This document shows positions 34,963 to 44,000 of a DNA stretch of 64,000 bases, piece by piece (the first letter of the stretch is position 1; every line of letters starts with the position of its first letter). Below the pieces are notes generated by a model. The model saw only the letters and a program-made list of their open reading frames with translations. It was not told the origin of the DNA and ran no database searches. The position numbers were made by a program, and so were the translations under genes. Source of the DNA: Azospirillum sp. (GTDB lineage: Bacteria; Pseudomonadota; Alphaproteobacteria; Azospirillales; Azospirillaceae); the NCBI GenBank assembly GCA_027486405.1, contig JAIXPD010000049.1, positions 113,054 to 177,053 on the forward strand. The letters are read 5' to 3'.

Positions 34963-35976
34963 TTACAGCGCGTCGGCGACTTGAAAACCCTGCCAATAAG
35001 GGTCGCGGTCATCCACGAAAATGGTGTTGTAGCCGGTGACGCGCGCCCAGCCCTCAATCGACGGGATGATGGCGGGCAGGCCGCCGACCTCGGTCGTGCC
35101 TTCGATCCGTCCGATGAATTTGGACGCGATGATGCTCTCGTGCACGAAGTCATCCCCGGGGGCCAGACGGCCCAGGGCGTGCAGATGGGCCATGCGGGCC
35201 GACGTACCGGTTCCGCAGGGCGAACGGTCGATGGCCTTGTCGCCGTAGAAGACGGCGTTGCGGGCGGTCCCGTCCGGCGTGGTCGGCTTGCCGGTCCACA
35301 GCACATGCGTCAGCCGGTTCAGCGCCGGGTTGGTCGGGTGGACGATGCTGTGGCGGGCGTTGAAGGCGGCGCGCAGTTTGGGCGAGTAATCCAGGATCTG
35401 CGACGGTTGCAGATTGGACAGGTCGGTGTAGCCGGGCTGCGGCTCGACGATGGCGTAGAAGTTGCCGCCGAACGCCACATCGACGGTGATGGTCCCCAGG
35501 CCCGGAACCTCGACCTCATAGCCCCGGCCCAGCAGGAAGGAGGGCACGTTGGTCAGGCGCACGCTCTCGACATAGGGACCGTTCTGGACATAACGCGCCT
35601 CGACCAGTCCCGCCGGGGTGTCCAGCCGCAGCAGGCCCGGCGTCTTGGGCGTGACCAGACCATGTTCGATGATGGTGGTGACGGTCCCGATGGTCCCATG
35701 GCCGCACATCGGCAGGCAGCCCGACGTTTCGATGAAGAGGATGCCGACGTCGCAATCCTCCCGCGTCGGCGGGTAGAGGATGGAGCCGGACATCATGTCG
35801 TGGCCGCGCGGCTCGAACATCAGCGCCAACCGGATCCAATCATGCTCGGCCAGAAACTCCTGGCGGCGGTCGAACATGGTCGTTCCCTTCAACACCGGGA
35901 TGCTGCCCCCGGTGACGACGCGGACGGGGTTGCCGCAGGTGTGACCGTCGATGCAGAAAAAGCTGTGGCGGGCCAT
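34963..35976 (-). CDS. 4-hydroxyproline 2-epimerase
   Basis: A 337-residue proline-racemase-family enzyme that turns trans-4-hydroxy-L-proline into cis-4-hydroxy-D-proline. Both catalytic Cys are present (Cys91 in LPMCGHGTIG and Cys254 in DRSPCGTGTSA). A Thr in the second position would indicate the 3-hydroxyproline dehydratase instead. GHTCGNPVRVV at the start is typical. The start ATG has AAAGG upstream. It is the last of three genes with the FAD dehydrogenase and the DHDPS-family deaminase. Confidence 0.93.
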   Translation of the reverse strand: MARHSFFCIDGHTCGNPVRVVTGGSIPVLKGTTMFDRRQEFLAEHDWIRLALMFEPRGHDMMSGSILYPPTREDCDVGILFIETSGCLPMCGHGTIGTVTTIIEHGLVTPKTPGLLRLDTPAGLVEARYVQNGPYVESVRLTNVPSFLLGRGYEVEVPGLGTITVDVAFGGNFYAIVEPQPGYTDLSNLQPSQILDYSPKLRAAFNARHSIVHPTNPALNRLTHVLWTGKPTTPDGTARNAVFYGDKAIDRSPCGTGTSARMAHLHALGRLAPGDDFVHESIIASKFIGRIEGTTEVGGLPAIIPSIEGWARVTGYNTIFVDDRDPYWQGFQVADAL

Positions 35977-36006
35977 GGGGCTGGACCTTTCGCGGGCGGG
36001 CCGGGA

Positions 36007-37254
36007 TCAGAAGCGTTGCGGGGAAAAGGCGTCGAGCGGCAGCGGCGGGGCGCGCCGGTCGATCTGGGCCGCCACCAGTTCGGCGGTGATCGCCGCCTGT
36101 GTCAAACCATAATGCCCGTGACCAAAGGCGTGGATCACCTGCGGGATGGCGGACGCGGTGCCGATGACCGGCAGACTGTCCGGAATCGACGGGCGGAAGC
36201 ACAGCCGCCGCACGCCCTCCACCGCGCCCAGATCGGGCAGGAAACGGCGCAGCTTGCCCAGCAGGGCGTCCACGCGGGCGTAGTTGGGATCGGCGTCCAA
36301 CCCGGCGAACTCCACCGCCCCGCCAATGCGGTCGCCGCAGGCGAGCGGGGAGGTGACGAAGCCGTGCCCCTCATACATCACCGGGCGCGACAGGCCGAGC
36401 GTTCCCGCCGTGGTGGTGACGTTGTAGCCGCGTTCGGTGTCCAGCGGAACCCGGTCGCCCGCCGTCGCCGCCAGCGGCTTCGACCACGCCCCCAGCGCCA
36501 GCACGGCGCGGTCGGCCGCCAGCTCGGTCCCATTGGCAAAGCGCACGCTCACCCCGTCGCCGCGCGCGGCGAAGGACTGGACGGCACCGGTGACGACCTC
36601 CGCCCCGCGCGCGACGGCCCGTTGCCCCAGGCGTTCGGTCAGATCGGCCGGGTCGGTGACGTGCGGCACCGTTGGGTAATGCGCCCCGCCCTGAATCCAG
36701 CCGCTGGCCACAGCGCGGCCAAAGGCGGGTTCCAGCTCCGCCACCTCCGGCGCGGTCAGAATCTGCACCGGAACGCCAAGGTCCCGTTGACGCTTGGCCA
36801 GGGCCGGGAAATGGGCAAAGGCGCTGGCGTCGCTCCACACCGACAGTTGGCCGCGTTCCACCAGCGCGTCGGTCAGGTCCAACGCCGCGAGCCGCCGTTT
36901 CCAGGCGGGCAGAGCGGCCCCGTTCAGGGCGGCGATGGCGTGGGTGGACGCCTCAATCCGCTGCGGGCTGGACGCGGCGACGAAGCGCAGCATCCAGGGC
37001 AGGATCGCGGGCAGATAGGCCGGGCGGATGGTCAACGGCCCCAACGGGTCGCACAGCCAGCGCGGCAGGTTGCGCCACGCCTTCGGTCCGGCCAGCGGCA
37101 GAATGTCGGCGTGGGCGATCCAGCCGGCGTTGCGCCCCGACGCCTGCGCGCCGAAGCCCTCGCGGTCGATGATCGTCACCGCATGGCCGCCGTCGAGCAG
37201 GGCATGGGCGATGGTGACGCCGATGACGCCCCCTCCAACGACGGCGATGCGCAT
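36007..37254 (-). CDS. FAD-dependent D-amino acid / D-hydroxyproline dehydrogenase
   Basis: A 415-residue DAO-family flavoprotein: the N-terminal FAD-binding MRIAVVGGGVIGVTIAHALLDGGHAVTIIDRE, then ASGRNAGWIAHADI, VRFANGTELAADRAVLALGAWS, and late FGHGHYGLTQAAITAELVA. In this operon it most likely oxidises cis-4-hydroxy-D-proline to pyrroline-4-hydroxy-2-carboxylate (LhpB-like role). The ATG at 37254 is chosen: GAGGAG lies ten bases upstream, while the earlier in-frame TTG overlaps that ribosome site. It lies between the deaminase and the epimerase genes. Confidence 0.9.
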   Translation of the reverse strand: MRIAVVGGGVIGVTIAHALLDGGHAVTIIDREGFGAQASGRNAGWIAHADILPLAGPKAWRNLPRWLCDPLGPLTIRPAYLPAILPWMLRFVAASSPQRIEASTHAIAALNGAALPAWKRRLAALDLTDALVERGQLSVWSDASAFAHFPALAKRQRDLGVPVQILTAPEVAELEPAFGRAVASGWIQGGAHYPTVPHVTDPADLTERLGQRAVARGAEVVTGAVQSFAARGDGVSVRFANGTELAADRAVLALGAWSKPLAATAGDRVPLDTERGYNVTTTAGTLGLSRPVMYEGHGFVTSPLACGDRIGGAVEFAGLDADPNYARVDALLGKLRRFLPDLGAVEGVRRLCFRPSIPDSLPVIGTASAIPQVIHAFGHGHYGLTQAAITAELVAAQIDRRAPPLPLDAFSPQRF

Positions 37255-37286
37255 GACGGGTGGTCTCCTCAAACCGGGTGGTGCGG

Positions 37287-38219
37287 TCAGGCCTTCAGCG
37301 GCGGCAGGCCGACGTCGGGCAGGGTCGGGCGGGTGGCCAGCGCCTTGCGGACGATGGCCTCGACCTCGTCCCGCTCGGCGCCTTCCAGCGGCAGGCGGGG
37401 CGGACGGGTCAGCAGGCCGCCGCGCCCGGCGATGTGTTCGGCCAGCTTGATGCTCTGCACCAGATCGGCGCGGGCGTCCAGATGGAGCAACGGCATGAAC
37501 CAGTCATAGATCGGCAGCGCTTCGTCCAGGCGACGGTCGCGGGCCAGCCGGAACAGCGTCTCCCCTTCGCGCGGGAAGATGTTGGACATGCCGGAAATCC
37601 AGCCGACCGCGCCCAGCAGCACGCTTTCCAGAACCACATCGTCGAGGCCGCACAGCGGGATGAAGCGGTCGCCGGTCATGTTGCGGACATCGACGATGCG
37701 CCGGGTGTCGCCCGAGGATTCCTTGAACGCCACGATGGTGTCCACATCGGCCAAGGTGGCCAGCATCACCGGCGTCACGTCGGTGCGGTAGGCGGGCGGG
37801 TTGTTGTAGAGCATGATCGGCAGGTCGGTCGCCGCCGCCACGCCCCGGAAATGCGCCAGCGTTTCGCGCGGCTTGGCCGGATAGACCATGGCGGGCAGAA
37901 CCATCAGCCCGTGCGCCCCGGCCTTGGCCGCCATCCGCGCCGTCGTGGCGGCAAGCTCTGTGGTGTATTCGGCCACGCCGACGATCACCGGCACCCGGCC
38001 CGCCGACACCGCCACCGCCGTTTCCACCAGCTCCTGCTTTTCGGCCAGCGTCAGGGCGGTGTTTTCGCCCACCGTGCCGCCGACGATCAGGCCCGACACG
38101 CCGTCGTCGATCAGCGCGCCGATGACCTTGGCGGTGGCAGCCGCGTCCAGCGAGAAATCATCGTGGAACTGGGTGGTGACGGCGGGGAAAACCCCCTTCC
38201 AGCGTTGGCGCGGATCCAT
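37287..38219 (-). CDS. Dihydrodipicolinate synthase-family protein, likely pyrroline-4-hydroxy-2-carboxylate deaminase
   Basis: A 310-residue TIM-barrel Schiff-base enzyme: Lys166 in VAFKESSGD, Tyr138 in IMLYNNPP and GGTVGENTALTLAEK. Context gives the specificity: the epimerase and D-amino acid dehydrogenase beside it make the LhpC substrate, which this enzyme would deaminate to alpha-ketoglutarate semialdehyde. AGGAG precedes the ATG. The semialdehyde dehydrogenase and a transporter are not in the window. It is divergent to a GntR regulator. Confidence 0.9.
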   Translation of the reverse strand: MDPRQRWKGVFPAVTTQFHDDFSLDAAATAKVIGALIDDGVSGLIVGGTVGENTALTLAEKQELVETAVAVSAGRVPVIVGVAEYTTELAATTARMAAKAGAHGLMVLPAMVYPAKPRETLAHFRGVAAATDLPIMLYNNPPAYRTDVTPVMLATLADVDTIVAFKESSGDTRRIVDVRNMTGDRFIPLCGLDDVVLESVLLGAVGWISGMSNIFPREGETLFRLARDRRLDEALPIYDWFMPLLHLDARADLVQSIKLAEHIAGRGGLLTRPPRLPLEGAERDEVEAIVRKALATRPTLPDVGLPPLKA

Positions 38220-38248
38220 GCGGGTGAACTCCTGTCCGGGGGGTGAGT

Positions 38249-38275
38249 GTTTGTATCCAATTTGTATATTTGAAA
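38249..38275. promoter_or_regulatory. AT-rich operator candidate between the hydroxyproline operon and gntR
   Basis: TTTGTAT occurs twice, 11 bp apart (38250-38256 and 38261-38267), in an AT-rich 27-bp island of an otherwise GC-rich divergent gap. One-turn spacing fits binding by the FCD-type GntR regulator encoded next door. Promoter boxes were not clearly separable. Confidence 0.45.
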
Positions 38276-38299
38276 TGGGCGCGCCGTCAAGCTAAGAAG

Positions 38300-39013
38300 A
38301 TGGGTATGACGAACGATCCTCCCCGGCGCGGCGGCGGCCCGCAAAAAATCTACGACGCGCTGAAGGCCGACATTCTCAACATGTCCTTGGCCCCCGGTGC
38401 GGCGCTGGACGAAACGGACCTGTCGGCCCGCTTCGGCATGTCGCGCACCCCGGTGCGGGAGGCGCTGCAAAAGCTGGTCGCCGATGGGTTGGCGACGACC
38501 TTGCCCAACCGCAACACGGTGGTGACGGCGCTGGATTTTGAAAGCGTGCCGCATTACCTCGACGCGCTGACGCTGATGTACCGCGTCACCAGCCGTCTGG
38601 CCGCGCTGCGCCGCAAGCCGGAGGATTTGGCACGGATGCGCGCCGCCCAGGCGGAGTTCGCCGCCGCCGTCGCCGCGTCCGACGCCATCGCCATGCTGGA
38701 AAGCAACCGCAACTTCCATCTGGCCATCGCGCAGGCCGGGGGGAACCGCTACTACACCGACCTGTTCGAACGGCTGCTGAACGATGGCATGCGCCTGCTG
38801 CGCCTCTATTACCGCAGCTATCAGGACTCGTTGCCGCAAGAATTCGTGCACGAACACGACGCCATGATCGCGGTGATCGAGGCGGGCAACGCCGACACCG
38901 CCGAACGCCAGGGCGGCGACCACGCCCGCCAGATCGTCGGCCAACTCCAGCGCTTCATCGCCCCGGTTCTGGGGGCGGAGATGGGGGTGAACCAGGAGGG
39001 CAAGGCTTCTTGA
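38300..39013 (+). CDS. GntR-family regulator (FCD subfamily) of hydroxyproline catabolism
   Basis: A 237-residue regulator with an N-terminal winged helix (KIYDALKADILNMSLAPGAALDETDLSARFGMSRTPVREALQKLVADGLATTLPNRNTVVT) and a C-terminal all-helical FCD ligand domain with metal-site residues (ESNRNFHLAIAQAGGNRYYTDLFERLL, EFVHEHDAMIAVIEAGNADTAERQGGDHARQI). It is divergent to the hydroxyproline genes, which it probably represses until substrate is present. A second ATG at 38306 could serve. Its end abuts the restriction gene. Confidence 0.9.
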   Translation: MGMTNDPPRRGGGPQKIYDALKADILNMSLAPGAALDETDLSARFGMSRTPVREALQKLVADGLATTLPNRNTVVTALDFESVPHYLDALTLMYRVTSRLAALRRKPEDLARMRAAQAEFAAAVAASDAIAMLESNRNFHLAIAQAGGNRYYTDLFERLLNDGMRLLRLYYRSYQDSLPQEFVHEHDAMIAVIEAGNADTAERQGGDHARQIVGQLQRFIAPVLGAEMGVNQEGKAS

Positions 39014-39102
39014 AAGCCGACGCATCGGCTATTCTGATGGCACACGCGTACGAGGATGGTTTGCGCACAGCGCATCAATGGGGACGTTTTGGACAAAATC
39101 TG

Positions 39103-39750
39103 ATGCAATTACAGCCATTTGACCGCACGAAGCATGTCTACAGAAACGAAGCTTTTGTTGAGCTTGTCAAAGACGCCGTGCGATTCTTCAGCGGCACACC
39201 AGTGCATCCCATGCCGCCGTCAGAACGGTTTCTCGGAACGGGCGTTTACGCTTTGTATTGCACGAGTCGAACCGGCTTGTACGCGCGGTATGGGGAGTTG
39301 AATCGTCTTTCCTACAGCCATCCGATTTACGTTGGAAAGGCTGTACCCAAAGGGTGGCGGCAAGCGCGCACGATGGACGCCCAGGACACGCAGTCGGATG
39401 AACTGCACGCGCGGCTTCGCGAGCACAGCCGCAGCGTAAAGGCCGGTTCTGGTCTTGATCTCAGGGACTTCATGTGTCGCTTTGTGATTTTTGAAGAGGC
39501 TGCCTCCGACATGATCGGCACGATTGAGGCGGCTTTGATTAAGCTGCATCGGCCTTTGTGGAACACGGCGCTTGATGGTTTTGGCAATCATGATCCGGGA
39601 AGTGGACGATACAATCAGGCCAAATCCGATTGGGATGTTGTGCATGACGGTCGGCCATGGGCGTCTCGTTGTCAGGGAATTGCCAAAGATAAAGCTGTTG
39701 TCCTTGGGAATATTGAGAATCACCTCCGTTCGATTGGCACGAAAGCATGA
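39103..39750 (+). CDS. Type II restriction endonuclease, Eco29kI-like (GIY-YIG)
   Basis: About 215 residues from the ATG at 39103, nearly the length I know for Eco29kI (about 214), and it starts FDRTKHVYRNEAFVELVKDAVRFFSGTPV. A TTG at 39010 with AGGAGG upstream, overlapping the gntR stop, is an alternative. The GIY-YIG nuclease parts are GVYALYC and PIYVGKAVPKGWRQAR, then LHARLREH, TIEAALIKLHRPLWN and GFGNHDPGSGR. Eco29kI relatives cut CCGCGG, but that site is inferred. Base use is clearly less GC-rich than the surrounding genes, a sign of transfer. The stop overlaps the methyltransferase start. Confidence 0.87.
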   Translation: MQLQPFDRTKHVYRNEAFVELVKDAVRFFSGTPVHPMPPSERFLGTGVYALYCTSRTGLYARYGELNRLSYSHPIYVGKAVPKGWRQARTMDAQDTQSDELHARLREHSRSVKAGSGLDLRDFMCRFVIFEEAASDMIGTIEAALIKLHRPLWNTALDGFGNHDPGSGRYNQAKSDWDVVHDGRPWASRCQGIAKDKAVVLGNIENHLRSIGTKA

Positions 39751-40928
39751 AGTGCCTGGAAATATTTTCCGGAGCTGGTGGTCTGGCTCTGGGATTGGAG
39801 AAGGCTGGCTTTGAGCACTGCGCGTTTGTTGAGCGGAACAGACACGCCTGCGCGACCCTTATGGACAATTTCGGTCCGCAGCGCGTGTTTGGCGTGGATA
39901 TCCAAGATTTCGATATTGGCGCGTTGAAGGCTGTTGATTTGGTGGCTGGCGGCCCGCCTTGCCAACCCTTTTCGTTGGGCGGCAAGCACAAAGCTCACAA
40001 TGACAGCCGCGATATGTTTCCATACGCGATCAAGGCTATTGAGCAGCTTGCGCCGAAGGCTTTTGTCTTTGAGAATGTTAAAGGGTTGCTAAGGGATTCT
40101 TTTAAGGACTATTTCAGTTATATAATCCTACGTCTTACGTATCCGGGCTTCCGGAAAAATGAATCTGACGATTGGTGGGAGCATCTTTCGCTTCTTCGGA
40201 CGTTGAAAGACATGTCCTACGCGGGTGTGCGTTATGATGTCAGTTTTCAATTGCTGAATGCGGCGGATTACGGCGTCCCACAGACCCGGGAACGGGTGGT
40301 GATTGTTGGCGTTCGTTCTGACCTTGGCGTTGCCTGGAATTTTCCCAAACCGACTCATTGTGAAGATCGCCTTCTGTGGGATCAGTGTGTCTCCGGGGAA
40401 TATTGGACGCGCCACAGCATCGAACCCTTCTTTGAGGGTGATGATGGGACCGTTCAGGAGAGAAAGGCAAAGAGTCTGAAGGCGCGGTATGGGCTGTTCG
40501 AGCCAACTTTATTGCCTTGGCAGACCATCCGTGACGCCTTGAGCGATGTTGTCGATCCTGAAACGGTCCATGGCGTTGCCGATCATCAGCATCGTGCCGG
40601 TGCGCGCGCCTATCCGGGGCACACCGGCAGTTGGATTGATTGGCCTTCTAAGACCATCAAGGCGGGGGACCACGGCGTGCCGGGTGGAGAGAACATGATC
40701 CGTTATGAGGATGGACGCGTTCGCTATTTCACGGTCTTTGAGGGCAAGCGCATCCAGACTTTCCCGGATGATTTTCGGGTGAGTGGTGGTTGGGGTGAGG
40801 CGATGCGGCAGATTGGCAACGCGGTCCCGGTGCGACTCGCTGAGGTGCTGGGAAAGAGCCTGATGCAGACTCTTCAACAGCAGTCGTGTCATGCGGAGGC
40901 AACAAAACGCTTCAGCGCGTCCCACTGA
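39747..40928 (+). CDS. DNA (cytosine-5) methyltransferase of the Eco29kI-like system
   Basis: A 393-residue C5 methyltransferase with the usual motifs in order: I (EIFSGAGGLALGLEKAGF, about 5-22), IV with catalytic Cys72 (GGPPCQPFS), VI (FENVKGLL), VIII (QTRERVVIVGVR), a variable region, then IX-X (RYFTVFEGKRIQTFPDDF ... QIGNAVPVRLAEVLG). It protects host DNA against the nuclease gene just upstream, with which it overlaps by 4 bp. The low GC content, shared with that gene, fits a horizontally acquired pair. Two hairpins follow its stop. Confidence 0.95.
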   Translation: MKCLEIFSGAGGLALGLEKAGFEHCAFVERNRHACATLMDNFGPQRVFGVDIQDFDIGALKAVDLVAGGPPCQPFSLGGKHKAHNDSRDMFPYAIKAIEQLAPKAFVFENVKGLLRDSFKDYFSYIILRLTYPGFRKNESDDWWEHLSLLRTLKDMSYAGVRYDVSFQLLNAADYGVPQTRERVVIVGVRSDLGVAWNFPKPTHCEDRLLWDQCVSGEYWTRHSIEPFFEGDDGTVQERKAKSLKARYGLFEPTLLPWQTIRDALSDVVDPETVHGVADHQHRAGARAYPGHTGSWIDWPSKTIKAGDHGVPGGENMIRYEDGRVRYFTVFEGKRIQTFPDDFRVSGGWGEAMRQIGNAVPVRLAEVLGKSLMQTLQQQSCHAEATKRFSASH

Positions 40929-40956
40929 GCGCTTTTGCCAGTTCCCTCAGTTCTCC

Positions 40957-41010
40957 AAGGACCGTTTGGTCCTTCAGTCGGGGAGAGCGAGAGGCCGAAG
41001 CCTCTCGCTC
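40957..41010. terminator. Two hairpins between the methyltransferase and the indolepyruvate oxidoreductase
   Basis: AAGGACC/GGTCCTT with a GTTT loop lies at 40957-40974. GAGCGAGAGGC/GCCTCTCGCTC with a CGAA tetraloop lies at 40985-41010 and is a perfect 11-bp stem. No long T run follows, but the location between convergent genes suggests bidirectional termination. Confidence 0.6.
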
Positions 41011-41022
41011 ACACGGCTATCT

Positions 41023-44000
41023 TCACTCCGCCGCCAGCGCCTGCGCCGTGACCGGGTTGCGGAAGCGGGCCAGCAGTTTGGCTTCCTTGACCTTGGCGGC
41101 GGTGACGTTGCGGGCCTTCACCGGGCCGTAGCCGCGCATCTCCATCGGCAGGCTGGCGATCTCCACGGCCAGGGCCAGCGTGTCGGCGGTCAGGCTGTGC
41201 AGCACCTCGCCCATCACCGCTTCATACTCGGCGATCAACTGGCGCTCCTGGCGGCGTTCCTCGGTGCGGCCGAACGGGTCGAACCGGGTGCCGCGCAGGC
41301 GCTTGCCCTTGGCCAGCAGGCGCAGGACCGGCAGCATCCAGGGGCCGAAGGTCTTCTTCTTCGGCTCGCCGCCATCCTCGCCGACCTCGCCCATCACCGG
41401 CGGGGCCAGGTGGAAGGTCAGCTTCCAGTCGCCTTCGAACTGGCGGTTCAGGTTTTCCAGGAACCCGCTGTCGGTGTAGAGGCGGGCGACCTCATACTCG
41501 TCCTTGTAGGCCAGCAGCTTGAAATGGGCGCGGGCGACGGCCTCGGTCAGCACGGTGGATCCCGGAATCTTCTGGCCCTCGATCCGCCGGGTCCAATCAA
41601 CCAGGGCGTGGTAACGGGCGGCGTAGGCGCTGTCCTGGTAATCGGTCAGGAAGCGGCTGCGGCGATCGATGACCTCTTCCAGGCTGGCGGAGGCGCGGCG
41701 CTGGTCGAGCAGCAGCGAGGCACCACCGACCTCCACCGGGGCGGGCGGGGTGGCGGCGGCCTCGACGCTGGCGCGGTCCACGGCGGCGCGGCGACCCCAT
41801 TGGAAGGCGTCCAGGTTCAGCTTGACCGCCACGCCGTTCAGCTCAATGGCCTTCAGGATCGCCGCCTCGCTCAACGGGATCAGGCCCTTTTGCCAAGCGT
41901 AGCCCATCAGGAAGGGGTTGGCGTACAGGCTGTCGCCCAGCAGCGCGGTGGCCAGACGGGTGGCGTCCAGCGCATCGACCATGACGTCGCCACCGCAGGC
42001 CTTGCGGATGTCACCGACCAGATCGCGGACCGGGATCACCATGTCCGGCTGCTTGATGAAATCGGCGGTGATGGCGTCGTGGGTGTTGACGACGGCGCGG
42101 GTGTGGCCCGACCGCATCTTTGACAAGCCGTCACCCGCCGCCGCGACCACGATGTCGCAGCCCAGGACCGCGTCGGCCCCGCCCGCCGCGATGCGGACGG
42201 AATGGATGTCCTCCGGCGTCCGCCCGATGCGGATGTGGCTGGTCACGGCCCCGCCCTTTTGCGCCAGACCGGTCATGTCGAGCACGCCGATGCCCTTGCC
42301 CTCGATGTGGGCGGCCATGCCCAGCAGCGCGCCGATGGTGACGACACCGGTTCCGCCGACGCCGGTCACATACAGGCCCCAGGTCTTGTCAAAGCTGGGC
42401 AGGGTGGGGGCGGGCAGGGGGGTGTCGTCCACCGCCTTGGCGGCGGCGGGAGTGGGCTTGCGCAGCTTGCCGCCTTCCACCGTCACGAAGCTGGGGCAGA
42501 ACCCCTTGGTGCAGGAGAAATCCTTGTTGCAGGAGGATTGATCGATCTGGCGCTTGCGGCCGAATTCGGTTTCCAGCGGCGTCACCGACACGCAGGAGGA
42601 TTTGGCCGAGCAATCGCCGCAGCCCTCGCACACCAGCTCGTTGATGACCACGCGCTTGGCCGGATCGACCAACTTGCCGCGCTTGCGGCGGCGGCGCTTT
42701 TCGGTGGCGCAGGTCTGATCGTAGATCAGGACGCTGGTTCCGGCGACCTCGCGCAGCTCCTTTTGCACGCGGTCCAGGTCGTCGCGGTGTTCGACCGTGG
42801 TGTATTGCGGCAGGCCGCTGCCGATGCCGTACTTCTCCGGCTCGTCGGTGACGACGGTGATGCGGGTCACGCCCTCCGCCCGCAGGGTGTGGGCGATGGA
42901 TTGCACGGTCTGGGTTCCGTCGAACGGCTGGCCGCCGGTCATGGCGACGGCGTCGTTGAACAGGATCTTGTAGGTGATGTTGACCTTGGCGGCGATCGAC
43001 TGGCGGATCGCCAGGATGCCGGAGTGGAAATAGGTGCCGTCGCCCAGATTGGCGAAGATGTGGGTTTCGTCGGTGAAGGGGGCCTGCCCCACCCACGGTA
43101 CGCCTTCCCCGCCCATCTGGGTGAAGGTGTCGGTCTTGCGGTCCAGCCAGGTCGCCATGTAATGGCAGCCGATGCCGCCCAGCGCCCGGCTGCCCTCCGG
43201 GACCACGGTGGAGGTGTTGTGCGGGCAGCCCGAACAGAAGGTCGGCTTGCGGATCACGCGGGCCACGTGGGCCTTCTGCTTTTCCTGGGCGTCGAGGAAG
43301 GCGATGCGGTTGGCGAGGTTCTCGTTGTCGATGAAGCGCTGCAACCGCCGCCCGATCACCACGGCGATCTGCGCGGGCGAGAGTTCGCCCGCGCTGGGCA
43401 GGATCCAGTCGCCACCCTCGTCGAACTTGCCGACCACCTTCGGGCGGACGTCGGGGTTCCAGTTGTAAAGCTGTTCCTTCAACTGGTTTTCGATGACCGC
43501 GCGCTTTTCCTCGACAACGACGATCTCCTCCAGCCCTTCGGCGAAGTGGCGCACGCCGTCGCGCTCCAGCGGCCAGGGCATGCCGACCTTGTAGACGGTG
43601 ATGCCCCAATCGGCGGCCATGTCCTCGCTGATGCCCAGCTCGTCAAGGGCCTGCCGGACGTCCAGATAGCTCTTGCCGGTGGTGACGATGCCAAAGCGCG
43701 GGCGCGGGCTGGCCATCACCACCTGATCCAGCTTGTTGGCGCGGGCGAAGGCAAGCGCGGCGTAAAGCTTGTGCTTCATCAGCCGGTGTTCCTGCTCCAG
43801 CGGCGGATCGGGCCAACGGATGTTCAGGCCCCCGGCGGGCATCGGGAAATCGGCGGGAATGATCGGGTTGACGCGCTGCGGGTCGATGTACACCGACGCC
43901 GAGGTGTCCACCGTTTCCGCGATGGTCTTCATCGCGATCCAGCAGCCGGAAAAGCGGCTCATCTGCCAGCCGATCAGGCCGTAATCCAAAATCTCCTGCA

